Positions 15,614 through 25,292 of a DNA stretch of 49,218 nt are shown here, one piece after another. Location of the stretch: contig SKTZ01000024.1 of assembly GCA_007122335.1 (NCBI GenBank), positions 1 to 49,218 of the forward strand. The letters run 5' to 3'. This DNA comes from Bacillota bacterium (GTDB lineage Bacteria > Bacillota > Halanaerobiia > B1SED10-174). The notes under the pieces are model-generated. The model ran no database searches. It saw only the letters and a program-made list of their open reading frames with translations, and was not told the origin of the DNA. The stretch's first letter is position 1, and each line of letters begins with the position of its first letter. The translations under genes were made by a program, and so were the position numbers.

Positions 15614-16558
15614 GTGTTAAAATATATCGCCAAGCGTCTGATTTCCATGGTTCCTGTTTTAATTGGGGTAACTTTTCTGGTTTTTGCTATAATGCATTTT
15701 ACTCCTGGAGATCCGGCTACCTTACTCCTGGGCGAAGAGGCACCACCCGCTGAAGTAGAGAGAATGAGAGAGCGAATGGGGCTTAACGATCCCTTTCTGG
15801 TCCAGTATGGAAACTTTTTATTTGGACTTTTACGTTTGGACATGGGATTATCTTTAACTACAGGTCGACCGGTTTTTAATGAAATCACGAACCGGCTTCC
15901 GGCGACAATAAGGCTGGCTGCGGCGGCTATCCTTGTAGCAATTTTTATTGGGGTAACTGCAGGGATTATTGCTTCCACCAAGCAGTATACAATTTTTGAC
16001 GGGGGAGCAATGTTTATTGCCCTCCTAGGGGTTTCTATGCCCAACTTCTGGCTTGGATTAATGATGATTTTACTCTTTTCTGTGTTCTGGAATAATACTT
16101 TTGGTTACGTTTTATTTCCCTCCTCGGGTTTTGATACCTGGCGCCACCTTGTAATGCCTGCCGTTGTCCTGGGAACAGCCCACGCAGCTTTTATTACCCG
16201 GATTACCCGTTCATCTATGCTGGAAGTTTTACGCCAGGATTACATTCGAACAGCCCGTTCTAAGGGGCTCAGTAGTCGAGTTGTTATTTACATTCACGCT
16301 TTACGTAATGCTTTAATGCCTGTAGTTACAATGGCAGGACTTCGCTTTGGAGTTTTGCTGGGGGGTTCAGTGGTAACTGAACAGATTTTTGCAATTCCCG
16401 GAATGGGTCGCTTATTGGTTGAATCGGTACGTTCCCAAAATTACACTGTAGTCCAGGGAATTATCCTGACCTACGCTATTATTTTTAGCCTGGTAAATCT
16501 TGCTGTAGACCTTTTATATGCAGCAATTGATCCCAGGATTAAGGTTCAGTATAAATAA
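15614..16558 (+). CDS. Peptide ABC transporter permease (DppB type)
   Basis: This 314-residue inner-membrane permease has the DppB opening (YIAKRLISMVPVLIGVTFLVF), the DPATLLLGEEAP loop, and the EAA motif region with RTARSKGLSSR at about 215-225. About six membrane helices form half of the channel. GTG 15614 follows GAGGAGG by about ten bases; the ATG at 15604 is out of frame. The next gene is its DppC partner. Confidence 0.92.
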   Translation: MLKYIAKRLISMVPVLIGVTFLVFAIMHFTPGDPATLLLGEEAPPAEVERMRERMGLNDPFLVQYGNFLFGLLRLDMGLSLTTGRPVFNEITNRLPATIRLAAAAILVAIFIGVTAGIIASTKQYTIFDGGAMFIALLGVSMPNFWLGLMMILLFSVFWNNTFGYVLFPSSGFDTWRHLVMPAVVLGTAHAAFITRITRSSMLEVLRQDYIRTARSKGLSSRVVIYIHALRNALMPVVTMAGLRFGVLLGGSVVTEQIFAIPGMGRLLVESVRSQNYTVVQGIILTYAIIFSLVNLAVDLLYAAIDPRIKVQYK

Positions 16559-16607
16559 ACTGGCTAAATTTGTTTTGTTGTTGTTTAACGAGGAAGGAGG
16601 GGCATGA

Positions 16608-17495
16608 ATGGCAACTGAGGCGACAGCAGTAAAAACTGTTACCCGAAAAAAACAAAGGACCAGATTACAGGAAACCTGGCGCCGCCTTAAGAAAAACCCC
16701 TGGTCAATGGGTGGATTGATTTTAATTATTGTTCTGGCTCTGATTGCAATTTTTGCAGACCAGATAGCACCTTATGGATATAACGAGCAAGATTATTTTA
16801 GAATTCTCCAGGGACCCTCCCGGGAAAACCTGCTGGGCACCGATAATTTAGGTAGGGATGTCCTTTCCCGTATTATTCATGGGTCAAGGCTTTCCCTATC
16901 AATAGGTTTTATTACAACCGGAATTGGCTTAACCGTTGGTGGATTTTTAGGAGCCCTTGCAGCTTTTTATGGGGGTAGAATTGATAACCTGATTATGCGG
17001 TTTATGGATGTTATTCTGGCAATTCCAGGGTTTATTTTTGCGATAGCCCTGGTAACTGCATTGGGGCCAAATTTAACCAATTTGATGATTGCAGTTGGCA
17101 TCAACACCATCCCCTATTTTGCCCGAATAATCCGTTCTTCGGTAATGTCTACCAAGGAGAATGAGTTTGTAGAAGCGGCGCGGGTAATTGGTTCTTCTGA
17201 TTTATGGATTATTTTCAAACACCTGATTCCCAACTCCCTTGCACCCATCCTTGTTCAGGCAACCCTGCGGATTGGAGATACCATAATAATCGCTTCCGGC
17301 CTGAGTTTTCTGGGACTGGGGGCCCAACCTCCCTTACCCGAATGGGGAGCATTGCTCTCTGCTGGTCGCGGTTATCTCAGGGTGGCCTGGTGGATGGCGA
17401 CTTTCCCCGGGATTGCTATAATGATAACGGTTCTGGCTTTCAATCTACTGGGAGATGGTTTGCGAGATGCCCTGGACCCACGCCTGAAAAATTGA
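16608..17495 (+). CDS. Peptide ABC transporter permease (DppC type)
   Basis: This 295-residue second permease subunit shows the DppC hallmarks: an N-terminal cytoplasmic segment with LKKNPWSMGGLILI, the LLGTDNLGRDVLSRIIHGSRLS region at about 76-97, and the EAA loop with EAARVIGSSD. A GGAGGGG ribosome site lies five bases before ATG 16608. It pairs with the DppB-type protein to form the membrane channel. Confidence 0.92.
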   Translation: MATEATAVKTVTRKKQRTRLQETWRRLKKNPWSMGGLILIIVLALIAIFADQIAPYGYNEQDYFRILQGPSRENLLGTDNLGRDVLSRIIHGSRLSLSIGFITTGIGLTVGGFLGALAAFYGGRIDNLIMRFMDVILAIPGFIFAIALVTALGPNLTNLMIAVGINTIPYFARIIRSSVMSTKENEFVEAARVIGSSDLWIIFKHLIPNSLAPILVQATLRIGDTIIIASGLSFLGLGAQPPLPEWGALLSAGRGYLRVAWWMATFPGIAIMITVLAFNLLGDGLRDALDPRLKN

Positions 17496-17517
17496 TTCGA
17501 GGTAAAGGAGGATCACT

Positions 17518-18483
17518 GTGAGCGATAATTTGCTGGAGATTAACAACCTGCACGTCCATTATATTACCGATGACGGTACTGCTCGGGCGGTAAATGGTAT
17601 TGACCTTAAAATTAAACCAGGAGAATGTCTGGGCCTGGTGGGAGAAACAGGTGCTGGAAAGACCACTGCTGCTCTTAGTATCCTGAGGCTTGTTCCGGAC
17701 CCTCCTGGGAAAATAATAGAAGGGGAAATTATTTTCAACGGGGAAAATCTGCTGAAGAAAAAGGAGCGAGAAATGCGGAAAATCAGGGGAAATAGGATTT
17801 CCATGATTTTTCAGGATCCAATGACTTCACTAAACCCTGTTTTTACAGTGGGGCGGCAGATTGCCGAGAACGTGAGCCTGCATCAAAATGTCAGCATCAA
17901 AAAAGGGATTGAAAAAGCCCGGGACATGCTGGAACTTGTTGAAATTCCAGGAGGAAGGGTTTATGATTATCCTCACGAATTCAGCGGAGGCATGCGGCAG
18001 CGAGTTTTAATAGCTATGGCGTTAGCCTGTAATCCTGCTCTCTTAATTGCCGATGAGCCTACTACCGCTCTTGATGTAACAATACAGGCCCAGGTTCTGG
18101 AGATAATTAAAGGGCTTATGGAAAAAGTAAAAACTTCTTTGATTATGATCAGCCACGATCTGGGTGTAGTCGCAGAGGTTGCCGAACGGGTTGCGGTTAT
18201 GTATGCTGGACAAATTGTCGAGGTAGGACCTCTGCGGGCAATTTTTACAAACCAAAAACACCCCTATACTGTTGGTCTTTTTGGGTCAATTCCGGATATT
18301 GACGACAGGGAGAGTACCCGCCTGAACCCAACCCGGGGCTTAATGCCTGATGCCATGGAACTTCCTGAGGGCTGTTCTTTTCATCCCCGGTGTCCGGAGG
18401 CGATGGACAAGTGTTCCAATGAAGTCCCTCAATCTTTTGAAGTAGGGGATGGGCATTATGTTTCCTGTTTCCTTTATTCTTAA
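17518..18483 (+). CDS. Peptide ABC transporter ATP-binding protein (DppD type)
   Basis: The 321-residue ATPase has Walker A GETGAGKT at about 42-49, signature FSGGMRQR at about 153-160, Walker B LLIADEPTTALD, and the switch histidine in ISHDLG. The C-terminus carries the oligopeptide-family tail with cysteines in CSFHPRCPEAMDKCSNEVP, typical of Opp/Dpp ATPases that bind an Fe-S cluster. GTG 17518 is the start, with AAAGGAGG upstream. It energises peptide uptake together with the DppF-type protein. Confidence 0.93.
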   Translation: MSDNLLEINNLHVHYITDDGTARAVNGIDLKIKPGECLGLVGETGAGKTTAALSILRLVPDPPGKIIEGEIIFNGENLLKKKEREMRKIRGNRISMIFQDPMTSLNPVFTVGRQIAENVSLHQNVSIKKGIEKARDMLELVEIPGGRVYDYPHEFSGGMRQRVLIAMALACNPALLIADEPTTALDVTIQAQVLEIIKGLMEKVKTSLIMISHDLGVVAEVAERVAVMYAGQIVEVGPLRAIFTNQKHPYTVGLFGSIPDIDDRESTRLNPTRGLMPDAMELPEGCSFHPRCPEAMDKCSNEVPQSFEVGDGHYVSCFLYS

Positions 18484-18515
18484 ACCATGTAATGTTTTTG
18501 TAAGGGGGAAATCCT

Positions 18516-19466
18516 ATGCCAGATAAATTACTGGAAATAAAGGATCTAAAAAAATATTTTCCAACAAAACAGGGGATGTTACACGCTGTGGACGGAATTA
18601 ACTTTCACATTAACCGGGGAGAAACCCTGGGTTTAGTCGGAGAATCCGGTTGTGGTAAATCCACCACGGGGAGACTTTTACTTCGTCTTCTGGAAGCTAC
18701 CGGGGGAGAAATTATTTATGACGGTGAGGATATTTCCGTTTTCAATAGGAAGAAGATGAAAGAATTCGCCAGGAAAGCCCAGATGGTTTTCCAGGATCCT
18801 TTCTCTTCGCTTGACCCAAGAATGAGTGTTGCGGAAATAATTGGGGAGCCCCTGCGGGTCAACCGGATATATAACAACAGCAAAGAAAGGCGCCAAAAAA
18901 TTGAAGAGATGATGGAATTTGCGGGGATTGCCTCTCGCCTGATAAATTCCTACCCCCATGAACTTGATGGAGGGAGAAGACAGCGGGTAGGAATAGCCCG
19001 GGCTCTGGTTTTGAACCCAGATTTTTTAGTCCTGGACGAACCTGTTTCTGCTCTTGATGTTTCCATCCAGGCCCAGATTTTAAACCTTTTTGAAGATCTC
19101 CAGGAAGAATTCGATTTAACCTATCTTTTTATTGCCCACGATCTTTCAGTAGTAAAACATGTCAGTGACCGGATCGCAGTTATGTATATGGGCAGGATCG
19201 TTGAGTATGCTGACTTTGATAAGGTAATTTACGAACCATTACACCCCTATTCACAGGCGCTGGTTTCGGCAATACCCCGGATAAACCTAGATCAGAAAAG
19301 GGATAGAATAATCCTGGAGGGTGATGTTCCGAGCCCGGTCAATCCCGACAAGTATTGCAATTTTTATGGTAGGTGCCAGGAAAGAAAAGATTTCTGCATA
19401 GAACAGGAAGCTAAACTGCAAGAAATTGAGCCAGGACGTTTTGTAAGCTGTCTTTTAAGGCAATAA
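18516..19466 (+). CDS. Peptide ABC transporter ATP-binding protein (DppF type)
   Basis: This 316-residue second ATPase has Walker [10 protein letters not shown] at about 41-49, Walker [13 protein letters not shown] and the switch in IAHDLSV. Its signature reads LDGGRRQR instead of LSGGQRQR; the changed serine could reduce activity at one of the two nucleotide sites. The C-terminal cysteine tail ([14 protein letters not shown]) is present. It is in the same operon as the four preceding transport genes. Confidence 0.92.
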   Translation: MPDKLLEIKDLKKYFPTKQGMLHAVDGINFHINRGETLGLVGESGCGKSTTGRLLLRLLEATGGEIIYDGEDISVFNRKKMKEFARKAQMVFQDPFSSLDPRMSVAEIIGEPLRVNRIYNNSKERRQKIEEMMEFAGIASRLINSYPHELDGGRRQRVGIARALVLNPDFLVLDEPVSALDVSIQAQILNLFEDLQEEFDLTYLFIAHDLSVVKHVSDRIAVMYMGRIVEYADFDKVIYEPLHPYSQALVSAIPRINLDQKRDRIILEGDVPSPVNPDKYCNFYGRCQERKDFCIEQEAKLQEIEPGRFVSCLLRQ

Positions 19467-19501
19467 GTAATTGGGAAAAGGGAAGTGAAGGAGGAATGAT
19501 T

Positions 19502-20230
19502 ATGCGCCCGATAATTGGAATTACCATGAACACCAGAGGAGAATTTTCTTCATATTACGTGGAATCAGTTGAAAGAGCTGGTGGTTGCCCGGTTGTTCTT
19601 TCAAGTGTTGAAAGCTGTGAAGCCCTTTTACCGGTTTTAGATCAACTCAATGGAATAATTTTTTCCGGGGGTACCGATATCAACCCCTTTTATTACGATG
19701 ATGGACCGCGTTATGGACTGGATGTAGTTAAACCAAGTCGGGATCGATATGAATTTGAATTAATAAAAATGTGTTTTGAAGAATACAGGTTCCCGATGCT
19801 GGGCATTTGCCGGGGAATGCAATTGCTCAATATTTTCCAGGGTGGGAACATGTACCAGTGCCTGGAAAAAGAAAAACCCCAGGGATTAATGCATGCGTTA
19901 ATGGAAAAATTTCCCCTTCACTACCCAGCTCATGCGGTGGAAATTGAAGAAAATTCGAAGCTTTTTGAACTGGTTGGGAAAAATAAGGTTTTTGTTAACA
20001 GCCTCCATCACCAGGGAATTAAAGAAATAGGTGCTAAGCTAAAGAAAACTGCCTGGGCCCCTGATGGCCTTATTGAGGGAGTTGAAATGCCCGGCGACAG
20101 ATTTGTGGTTGCAGTACAGTGGCACCCAGAAATGATGACCAAAAAGGATGAGTACGCCCAGGCAATTTTCCGTGGCTTTGTCAGGGAATGTATCCATTCA
20201 GCTGAAAAAGTTCCCGGCGCCAGCCAATAA
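19502..20230 (+). CDS. Gamma-glutamyl-gamma-aminobutyrate hydrolase family (peptidase C26)
   Basis: This 242-residue class I glutamine-amidotransferase-fold hydrolase has the nucleophile in GICRGMQLLN (about residue 102), the SGGTDINP loop at about 57-64, and the catalytic WHPE at about 204-207. It would cleave gamma-glutamyl amide bonds in the cytoplasm, as PuuD does for gamma-glutamyl-GABA. GGAGG precedes ATG 19502 by seven bases; the ATG at 19496 is only one base from that site. It is the last gene of the peptide-uptake operon, so it probably degrades an imported gamma-glutamyl compound. Confidence 0.88.
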   Translation: MRPIIGITMNTRGEFSSYYVESVERAGGCPVVLSSVESCEALLPVLDQLNGIIFSGGTDINPFYYDDGPRYGLDVVKPSRDRYEFELIKMCFEEYRFPMLGICRGMQLLNIFQGGNMYQCLEKEKPQGLMHALMEKFPLHYPAHAVEIEENSKLFELVGKNKVFVNSLHHQGIKEIGAKLKKTAWAPDGLIEGVEMPGDRFVVAVQWHPEMMTKKDEYAQAIFRGFVRECIHSAEKVPGASQ

Positions 20231-20242
20231 ATAAGCTTAATG

Positions 20243-20284
20243 AGAGCAGCCAATTCCACGTTAAGGAATTGGCTGCTCTGCTTT
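20243..20284 (+). terminator. Strong rho-independent terminator of the peptide operon
   Basis: A 15-pair perfect stem (AGAGCAGCCAATTCC and its complement) with a seven-base loop is followed by GCTTTT. Confidence 0.88.
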
Positions 20285-20731
20285 TCGGTTTGAATTAAGG
20301 GAGATGATCGGTAAGTGGGGGATAGCAGAAAAAACCGCTGCTTATTGCTTGATTAAAGGGACCTATTATATCCAAAGGGCCTGCCCTTTTGCATTTGGTC
20401 CAGGTAGTTTAAAACTTAAAGATGTTTTCAATGAACTGGAAAGAAGATCTCGGGAAATTAAAACAGTTTTTGTGTGGAGGTTCCAGCAAGGTTAGAGGGT
20501 TTTTCCAGGACCAGGAAGAAGGTTACCAGTAAAGAGAGTGTTCTTTTTTTGGACAGTTAACTTCAGCAAAAAAAGAATTTTATTTCTGCACCTTCTTTAA
20601 AAAAGCAGATCAAAACCTCCATGAAATTTTTGGGGTTTTGATAATAAATTGAACGAAATTTAATTATAACAAGGGAAAAGTTCCAAAAGATAGAAAATTA
20701 TTGGAGATGGTTTCAGATTTTTTTTGAAAGG
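20285..20731. other. Intergenic region with one hairpin and no convincing gene
   Basis: This 450-base stretch holds a 63-codon frame (20304-20495) whose only ribosome-like site abuts its start, so it is not called as a gene. A hairpin ATCAAAACC / GGTTTTGAT (20609-20617 with 20634-20642) has a T-rich tail on the minus strand. The last 90 bases are A/T-rich and probably contain the promoter of the MoxR unit, but no clear -35/-10 pair was found. Confidence 0.4.
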
Positions 20732-21724
20732 ATGATTTCGTTGAGCGAAATTCAAGAGACCGCAGCCCAGATCAAAAAAAGAATAGAGGACAATGTTAAT
20801 AGTGTTATGGTTTTAAACAGTGTAAATGTCCTGGAAATCATGCTTGCAGCTGTTATCTGCCGGGGACATATTTTGTTGGACGACATTCCAGGTGTTGGAA
20901 AAACAATGCTGGCTAGAACTTTCGCGAACTCCCTGGGTTTGAATTTCAAAAGGATTCAATTCACTCCGGACCTTCTCCCGGCAGATGTCACCGGAATGAA
21001 TGTTTATAACCAGAAGGAAAGAGAGTTTGAATTTCACCCCGGCCCTGTTTTTACCAATATTCTGCTGGCCGATGAAATTAACCGGGCCACACCCAGAACC
21101 CAGTCCAGCCTTTTAGAATCCATGCAGGAAGCAACAGTAACAATAGATGGAGAAACCCATACTCTGAAAGATCCTTTCCTGGTTCTGGCTACCCAGAACC
21201 CCGTAGAAATGGAAGGGACCTTTCCTCTCCCGGAGGCCCAACTGGACCGATTTCTTTTTTGCCTGCGGTTGGGTTATCCTTCCGCCGAGGGAGAAAAAGA
21301 AATCATCAATCGTTTTATTAACGCCAATCCCCTGATGAATATTCAACCCGTAGCGGGGTTGGAAGAAATCCAGTTACTGCGGGATGCTGTGGGTAAAGTT
21401 TACCTGGCAAACCCTGTCGGGGAATATATTGTTTCCCTCTGCCGGAATACCCGGGAATTGGAGGGAGTAAGGCTGGGGACAAGTCCCCGGGGAACCCTTT
21501 ATCTGGCCCGGGCTGCCCAGGCTCTTGCTCTGATCAGGGGTAGAGATCATGTTTTACCGGATGATGTCCAGGAAGTGGCCAAACCTGTCCTTGCTCACAG
21601 GATTTTGACTGCTGTTTCTTCGGCTGTTTTTGAAGTTACAGGGGATGATCTGGTTGAAAATGCTTTAAATGAAACCAGGGTTCCAGTAGGACCCTTTAAT
21701 GCAGGTGAGGCGCGTGCAACCTAA
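20732..21724 (+). CDS. MoxR-family AAA+ ATPase
   Basis: This 330-residue MoxR ATPase has Walker A in DDIPGVGKTMLA at about 50-61, Walker B LADEINRATPRTQSSLLESM at about 112-131, sensor region FLVLATQNPVEMEGTFPLPEAQLDRF, and the C-terminal lid with GTSPRGTLYLARAAQALA. Such ATPases act as chaperones for metal-centre or von Willebrand-type partners. The start is ATG 20732 or TTG 20744, the latter better spaced from GAAAGG. It overlaps the DUF58 gene and forms a MoxR-DUF58-DUF4129 unit. Confidence 0.93.
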   Translation: MISLSEIQETAAQIKKRIEDNVNSVMVLNSVNVLEIMLAAVICRGHILLDDIPGVGKTMLARTFANSLGLNFKRIQFTPDLLPADVTGMNVYNQKEREFEFHPGPVFTNILLADEINRATPRTQSSLLESMQEATVTIDGETHTLKDPFLVLATQNPVEMEGTFPLPEAQLDRFLFCLRLGYPSAEGEKEIINRFINANPLMNIQPVAGLEEIQLLRDAVGKVYLANPVGEYIVSLCRNTRELEGVRLGTSPRGTLYLARAAQALALIRGRDHVLPDDVQEVAKPVLAHRILTAVSSAVFEVTGDDLVENALNETRVPVGPFNAGEARAT

Positions 21725-22946
21725 AACGGTAATGCAGGTGGGAGGGGTTCTTGTTTTTATCGGGATTGTGGCTGGGAGCACCCTGGGGACCCTTCCGGGG
21801 CTTGTTCTTCTGGTCATGGGATTTATTTCCCTGCAGTGGGGCCAGAAAGTTTTAAACCGGGTAAGTCCTTATGTCCACCTGGAAAAAAGAAGGGCTTTCC
21901 CCGGAGAGGAAATTGAGGGATATACTGAACTGGTAAACTTCCAGCCCGTGCCCATTCCCCGCTTGAGATTTTATCTGGACTGGCCTCCCAATCTTGGTTC
22001 TCCTCAGGGGAGGGAAGTAGTCCTTTCCCAGGAAACCACGAGTTATAAAATTGTCCAGACTTTCGGTTTGCGCTGGTTCGAGAGGATAAAACGCCGTTTT
22101 GCCATTTCCTGCAGATTAAGAGGAGATTATACTCTGGGCCCGGCAGAAATGAGGGCCGGAGATCTTTTTGGGTTTTCTGAAGCTCACAAGAAATCAGAAG
22201 TTCGGGAACGTTTTATGGTTTATCCCCGCCAGGTTCCTGTTAATTTAATCGGTTCTAATTCTCGGAGTCCATTTGGTAACAGGAGCGAGGCCAGCTGGAT
22301 TTTTGAGGATCCCATTCTTTTCCGGGGGACCCGGGATTATAAACCTGGAGACACCTACTCCAGGATAGAATGGAAGGCTACAGCAAGGATGGGCTCGTTG
22401 CAGAGCAGGGTTGTTGACGCTTCTTTTGCCAATGAAGTGGGTATGGTTGTTAACGTTTCAACAACGCCTTTTATCTGGCAGATTGACCGGGAACTACTGG
22501 AAAAAAATCTAATGGTTGCAGCTTCTCTGCTGCCAGTTATCTTAAAGGGAAAATACCTTTTTGGTGTTTATTCTAACGGGCGCATAGCTGGGTTAAGCTC
22601 AACTGCAGGGATCAACGTGGGCAGTGGGCCAGATCACTACCGGCAGTGCCTTGAATTTTTATCTCGCCTTTTGCCCGGAGCCCGCACCGAATGTGCAGAA
22701 GTACTTTCAGCTACGAGCCGCAAACTGGGAGAAAAAGCCCACATTATTGTATTTACGGGGATAATCACCCCAGAACTTGCCGCAGAAATGGCTGCCCTGG
22801 GCCGCAGGGGAAAAAGAGTGACCCTGGTTTATTGCGGGGATAAACCTGCCGGAGGGTATCCTCCGGGCCTAAAAGGTTATCAGGTAATGGAAGGGGGGCG
22901 GTGGGATGAACTGGAAAACATCACGCTCCATCCGTTTAGCAGTTGA
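21699..22946 (+). CDS. DUF58 domain protein
   Basis: This 415-residue protein has two N-terminal membrane helices and the DUF58 motif FRGTRDYKPGDTYSRIEWKA at about 208-227. The C-terminal part resembles a von Willebrand A-type fold. It overlaps both neighbours (26 bases with moxR, 41 with the next gene), indicating tight coupling. DUF58 proteins are the usual MoxR partners. Function in this organism is unknown. Confidence 0.9.
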   Translation: MQVRRVQPKTVMQVGGVLVFIGIVAGSTLGTLPGLVLLVMGFISLQWGQKVLNRVSPYVHLEKRRAFPGEEIEGYTELVNFQPVPIPRLRFYLDWPPNLGSPQGREVVLSQETTSYKIVQTFGLRWFERIKRRFAISCRLRGDYTLGPAEMRAGDLFGFSEAHKKSEVRERFMVYPRQVPVNLIGSNSRSPFGNRSEASWIFEDPILFRGTRDYKPGDTYSRIEWKATARMGSLQSRVVDASFANEVGMVVNVSTTPFIWQIDRELLEKNLMVAASLLPVILKGKYLFGVYSNGRIAGLSSTAGINVGSGPDHYRQCLEFLSRLLPGARTECAEVLSATSRKLGEKAHIIVFTGIITPELAAEMAALGRRGKRVTLVYCGDKPAGGYPPGLKGYQVMEGGRWDELENITLHPFSS

Positions 22947-24312
22947 TATATTAACAGTTATTGCTTTTTTGGGATTTTTTTTCCCCTGGCTCTACCTGGG
23001 AGAAGAACTAACCGAGCACACCTTAGGTTTTTCCCTGTTCTGGAGAATTGGTTTTCTGGTAGTCTGGGGCCGTTATTTTACCAGGTTCTGGGGGTACTCG
23101 AATATTTTCAAGAATGAAAAAACAAAGAAAGTAACTGGAATAGTTTTCATCCTGGTCAGTATTTTTCTTTTATTGTTTCTTGTTTATTACCCTGGACTCG
23201 GCGGGCAACCGGAGGATAAATTTTTCTGGTTTTTCAGTTCCCTAATCTTTTTGCTCTGGGGAATTTATAGCGGGACCGATGAAGTGAACCCCAGGGTTTT
23301 ACAGCGGGTTCTTATCGGTGGATCTTTTAGCTATGCTTTGTTTTTCCTGGCCATTTTCCGGATGGATTTGTGGGAACAACTCCAGGGCCAGGCCCTCCTG
23401 CTTACGATAGGCTGGTTCCTCTTAATTATTGTAACTCTGGGCTTGAATCGGGTTCTGGAATATTCCCGTTACAGTGCAGAACGGGAGGACCGGGTTACCC
23501 GGTTCTGGTCACCCCTGCTTGGGGCGCTGGCCGTTGTTTGTATATTTCTGGCAGGCCTGGTCAGTTTTGTCCTTCCCGGGGTTGTTAATATTTTGCGGAC
23601 CCCTTTCCGGGCAGTTTTAACCCTGTTTCAATTCCTATTAAACGCTGTATTCTGGGTTTTTGCTTTCTTTGCAGCAGGTATTATTAGATTATTAAACCGG
23701 TTTCTTGAGCCTGTTGGCTGGACAATTGATTTAGAAGAACACGAGGGACCGATCCTTTTCCAGGAAGGTGAACAGGAATTTATCCCTCAGGGCGAACCCA
23801 TTTCGGAGACGGTAATAGAGTTTGGAACTGTTCTGGTATCGATTATTGTTTTTGCAATGGTAGCCTATATTATTTTTGCCTTTATCAAGCATAAAAAAGA
23901 GGAGGTTGAAGACGTTACTGAGACACGGGAATCAATCGCTTCTGCAGATATGTTAACCCGCTGGGCTGGAGAAACCCTGCTGGGGATAAAAAAAGCCTGG
24001 GCAGAGGGCCTGGGAAAACTAAAAAGGCCGCGGGATTATCGCACGGCAACAGAAATATATAATGCGGTTTTGCAGGAGATGGCCCGGTGGGGCAATAAGA
24101 AACCCCCGGGGATGACCCCCCACAGCTTCCAGAAGCGGATAAAATTGCTTTTACCAGAAGGCGAGACCCGGGCAGACAGGATTCTTAATGCCTTTTCCAG
24201 TGAATACTATGGTGGTCAAACTCTCCCCCCAGGACATCTAGAAATCCTGCGGGAAGATCTGCAGGAAGTATTGCGCAGCATAAGGGCAATGAAAAAGGAA
24301 AAGGCTCGCTAA
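22906..24312 (+). CDS. DUF4129 membrane protein lacking a transglutaminase domain
   Basis: The 468-residue protein has five or more helices in residues about 10-230, a further helix near 305-330, then a C-terminal domain of the DUF4129 type (RTATEIYNAVLQEMARWG to ILREDLQEVLRSI, about 375-460). In many genomes this domain follows a transglutaminase core (TgpA-like), and no such Cys-His-Asp core is visible here. It completes the MoxR-DUF58 unit. Its stop codon lies within the terminator stem. Confidence 0.75.
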   Translation: MNWKTSRSIRLAVDILTVIAFLGFFFPWLYLGEELTEHTLGFSLFWRIGFLVVWGRYFTRFWGYSNIFKNEKTKKVTGIVFILVSIFLLLFLVYYPGLGGQPEDKFFWFFSSLIFLLWGIYSGTDEVNPRVLQRVLIGGSFSYALFFLAIFRMDLWEQLQGQALLLTIGWFLLIIVTLGLNRVLEYSRYSAEREDRVTRFWSPLLGALAVVCIFLAGLVSFVLPGVVNILRTPFRAVLTLFQFLLNAVFWVFAFFAAGIIRLLNRFLEPVGWTIDLEEHEGPILFQEGEQEFIPQGEPISETVIEFGTVLVSIIVFAMVAYIIFAFIKHKKEEVEDVTETRESIASADMLTRWAGETLLGIKKAWAEGLGKLKRPRDYRTATEIYNAVLQEMARWGNKKPPGMTPHSFQKRIKLLLPEGETRADRILNAFSSEYYGGQTLPPGHLEILREDLQEVLRSIRAMKKEKAR

Positions 24313-24331
24313 GGGTAGCGAGCCTTAATTT
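24301..24331. terminator. Bidirectional rho-independent terminator
   Basis: AAGGCTCGCT-AAGGGT-AGCGAGCCTT with T-rich tails on both strands separates convergent genes. It overlaps the last codons of the DUF4129 gene. Confidence 0.85.
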
Positions 24332-25201
24332 TTAAGCTCTTTTGCGCATATAATCCAGGATATCCTCAGGAATTTCCCTTCCCTCAGGAACCCTTTCCTC
24401 AAAGTTTTCCTGGTAGTAAAAGGTTAGCAGAGCTTCTTTAAATTCCGGGTTGAATTGATCATCAATAGAGCCCGTAAATAAACCGAATTTTTCCAGGATC
24501 GTTTTTACTTCCTTAAGATTTTCTCCCTCGAGGGGGATTTTTTTTACTTCCCGATCGGAAAAATAGAGGTAGAAAAGGTCCAGCATATCGCTGAGTTTTT
24601 CAATTGGTTCCGGGTCATCATCAACCCTGAGGTCGATATATTTATCGGTTAGTCCAGCATAGCCACCATTTTCCCGGAAAACGACCAGGGCTGCAGCCTG
24701 TTTTCCCCTTTTATCCCCACCGGCTTTCTGGCCTGCTTTTAGAGCAGCGAGTAGGCGATCTGCCAGTTCTCCAGAAGAGTTCTGGAAGGTTTCTGCCATG
24801 GCTTCTACTGTTTCTCTGCTCACGAGGATATTGCCCTGGGCTGTAAAGTTTTCCCCGGCAATGCCTCCGGCCCAGTTCAGGCATTCTTCGCCCGTAAAAG
24901 TGGCGGAACGCCCCCGGGCATCGATGACACCTACCTGGCGGTGAGCGGAATCTTTGTCAGCTCCTGTTAATTTTTCAATAACTTCCTGGGGAGAATTTCC
25001 CTGGGCCAGTAATTCCAATCCCTTTGGGCCGTAGGAAGGATTTGCCAAAGCCTGGGTCGCTACAGCTCCTACCCGGGATAGAATGTGGGGAACAATTGCT
25101 CCGGCAGCTAAAAACTTGGATTGAACTGCAATTCCCAGGTCCCCATTTTTGGGGTCAAAGCCAGCGATGGAGAAGGTGGATGTTTTTACCGGTTTTTTCA
25201 T
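24332..25201 (-). CDS. DUF1028 (Ntn-hydrolase-like) protein with C-terminal extension
   Basis: The 289-residue protein opens with the DUF1028 pattern TFSIAGFDPKNGDLGIAVQSKFLAAGA, and GNILVSRETVEAMA and GKQAAALVVF follow; this family has the Ntn-hydrolase fold. Residues about 215-289 form the common C-terminal domain related to peptidoglycan-binding folds. AGGAGGT lies nine bases before ATG 25201. Members are often found near peptide and amino-acid uptake genes. No reaction is established. Confidence 0.88.
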   Translation of the reverse strand: MKKPVKTSTFSIAGFDPKNGDLGIAVQSKFLAAGAIVPHILSRVGAVATQALANPSYGPKGLELLAQGNSPQEVIEKLTGADKDSAHRQVGVIDARGRSATFTGEECLNWAGGIAGENFTAQGNILVSRETVEAMAETFQNSSGELADRLLAALKAGQKAGGDKRGKQAAALVVFRENGGYAGLTDKYIDLRVDDDPEPIEKLSDMLDLFYLYFSDREVKKIPLEGENLKEVKTILEKFGLFTGSIDDQFNPEFKEALLTFYYQENFEERVPEGREIPEDILDYMRKRA

Positions 25202-25263
25202 AAATTTTCTACCTCCTGTTAAATTTTACTTTTCCCTGTTATTTTATAACCGTATTATACCAG

Positions 25264-25292
25264 AAAAAAAGCCAGGGGGAAAATCCCCCTGG
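25264..25292 (-). terminator. Rho-independent terminator of the activase gene
   Basis: On the minus strand CCAGGGGG-ATTTT-CCCCCTGG is followed by CTTTTTTT, immediately after the stop at 25293. Confidence 0.88.

Noticed and set aside
20304-20495. A 63-codon frame between the C26 hydrolase and MoxR genes.
   Set aside because: The only ribosome-like site (GGGAG) touches its start, no family or composition signal is seen, and it lies in a region with hairpins and A/T-rich DNA.
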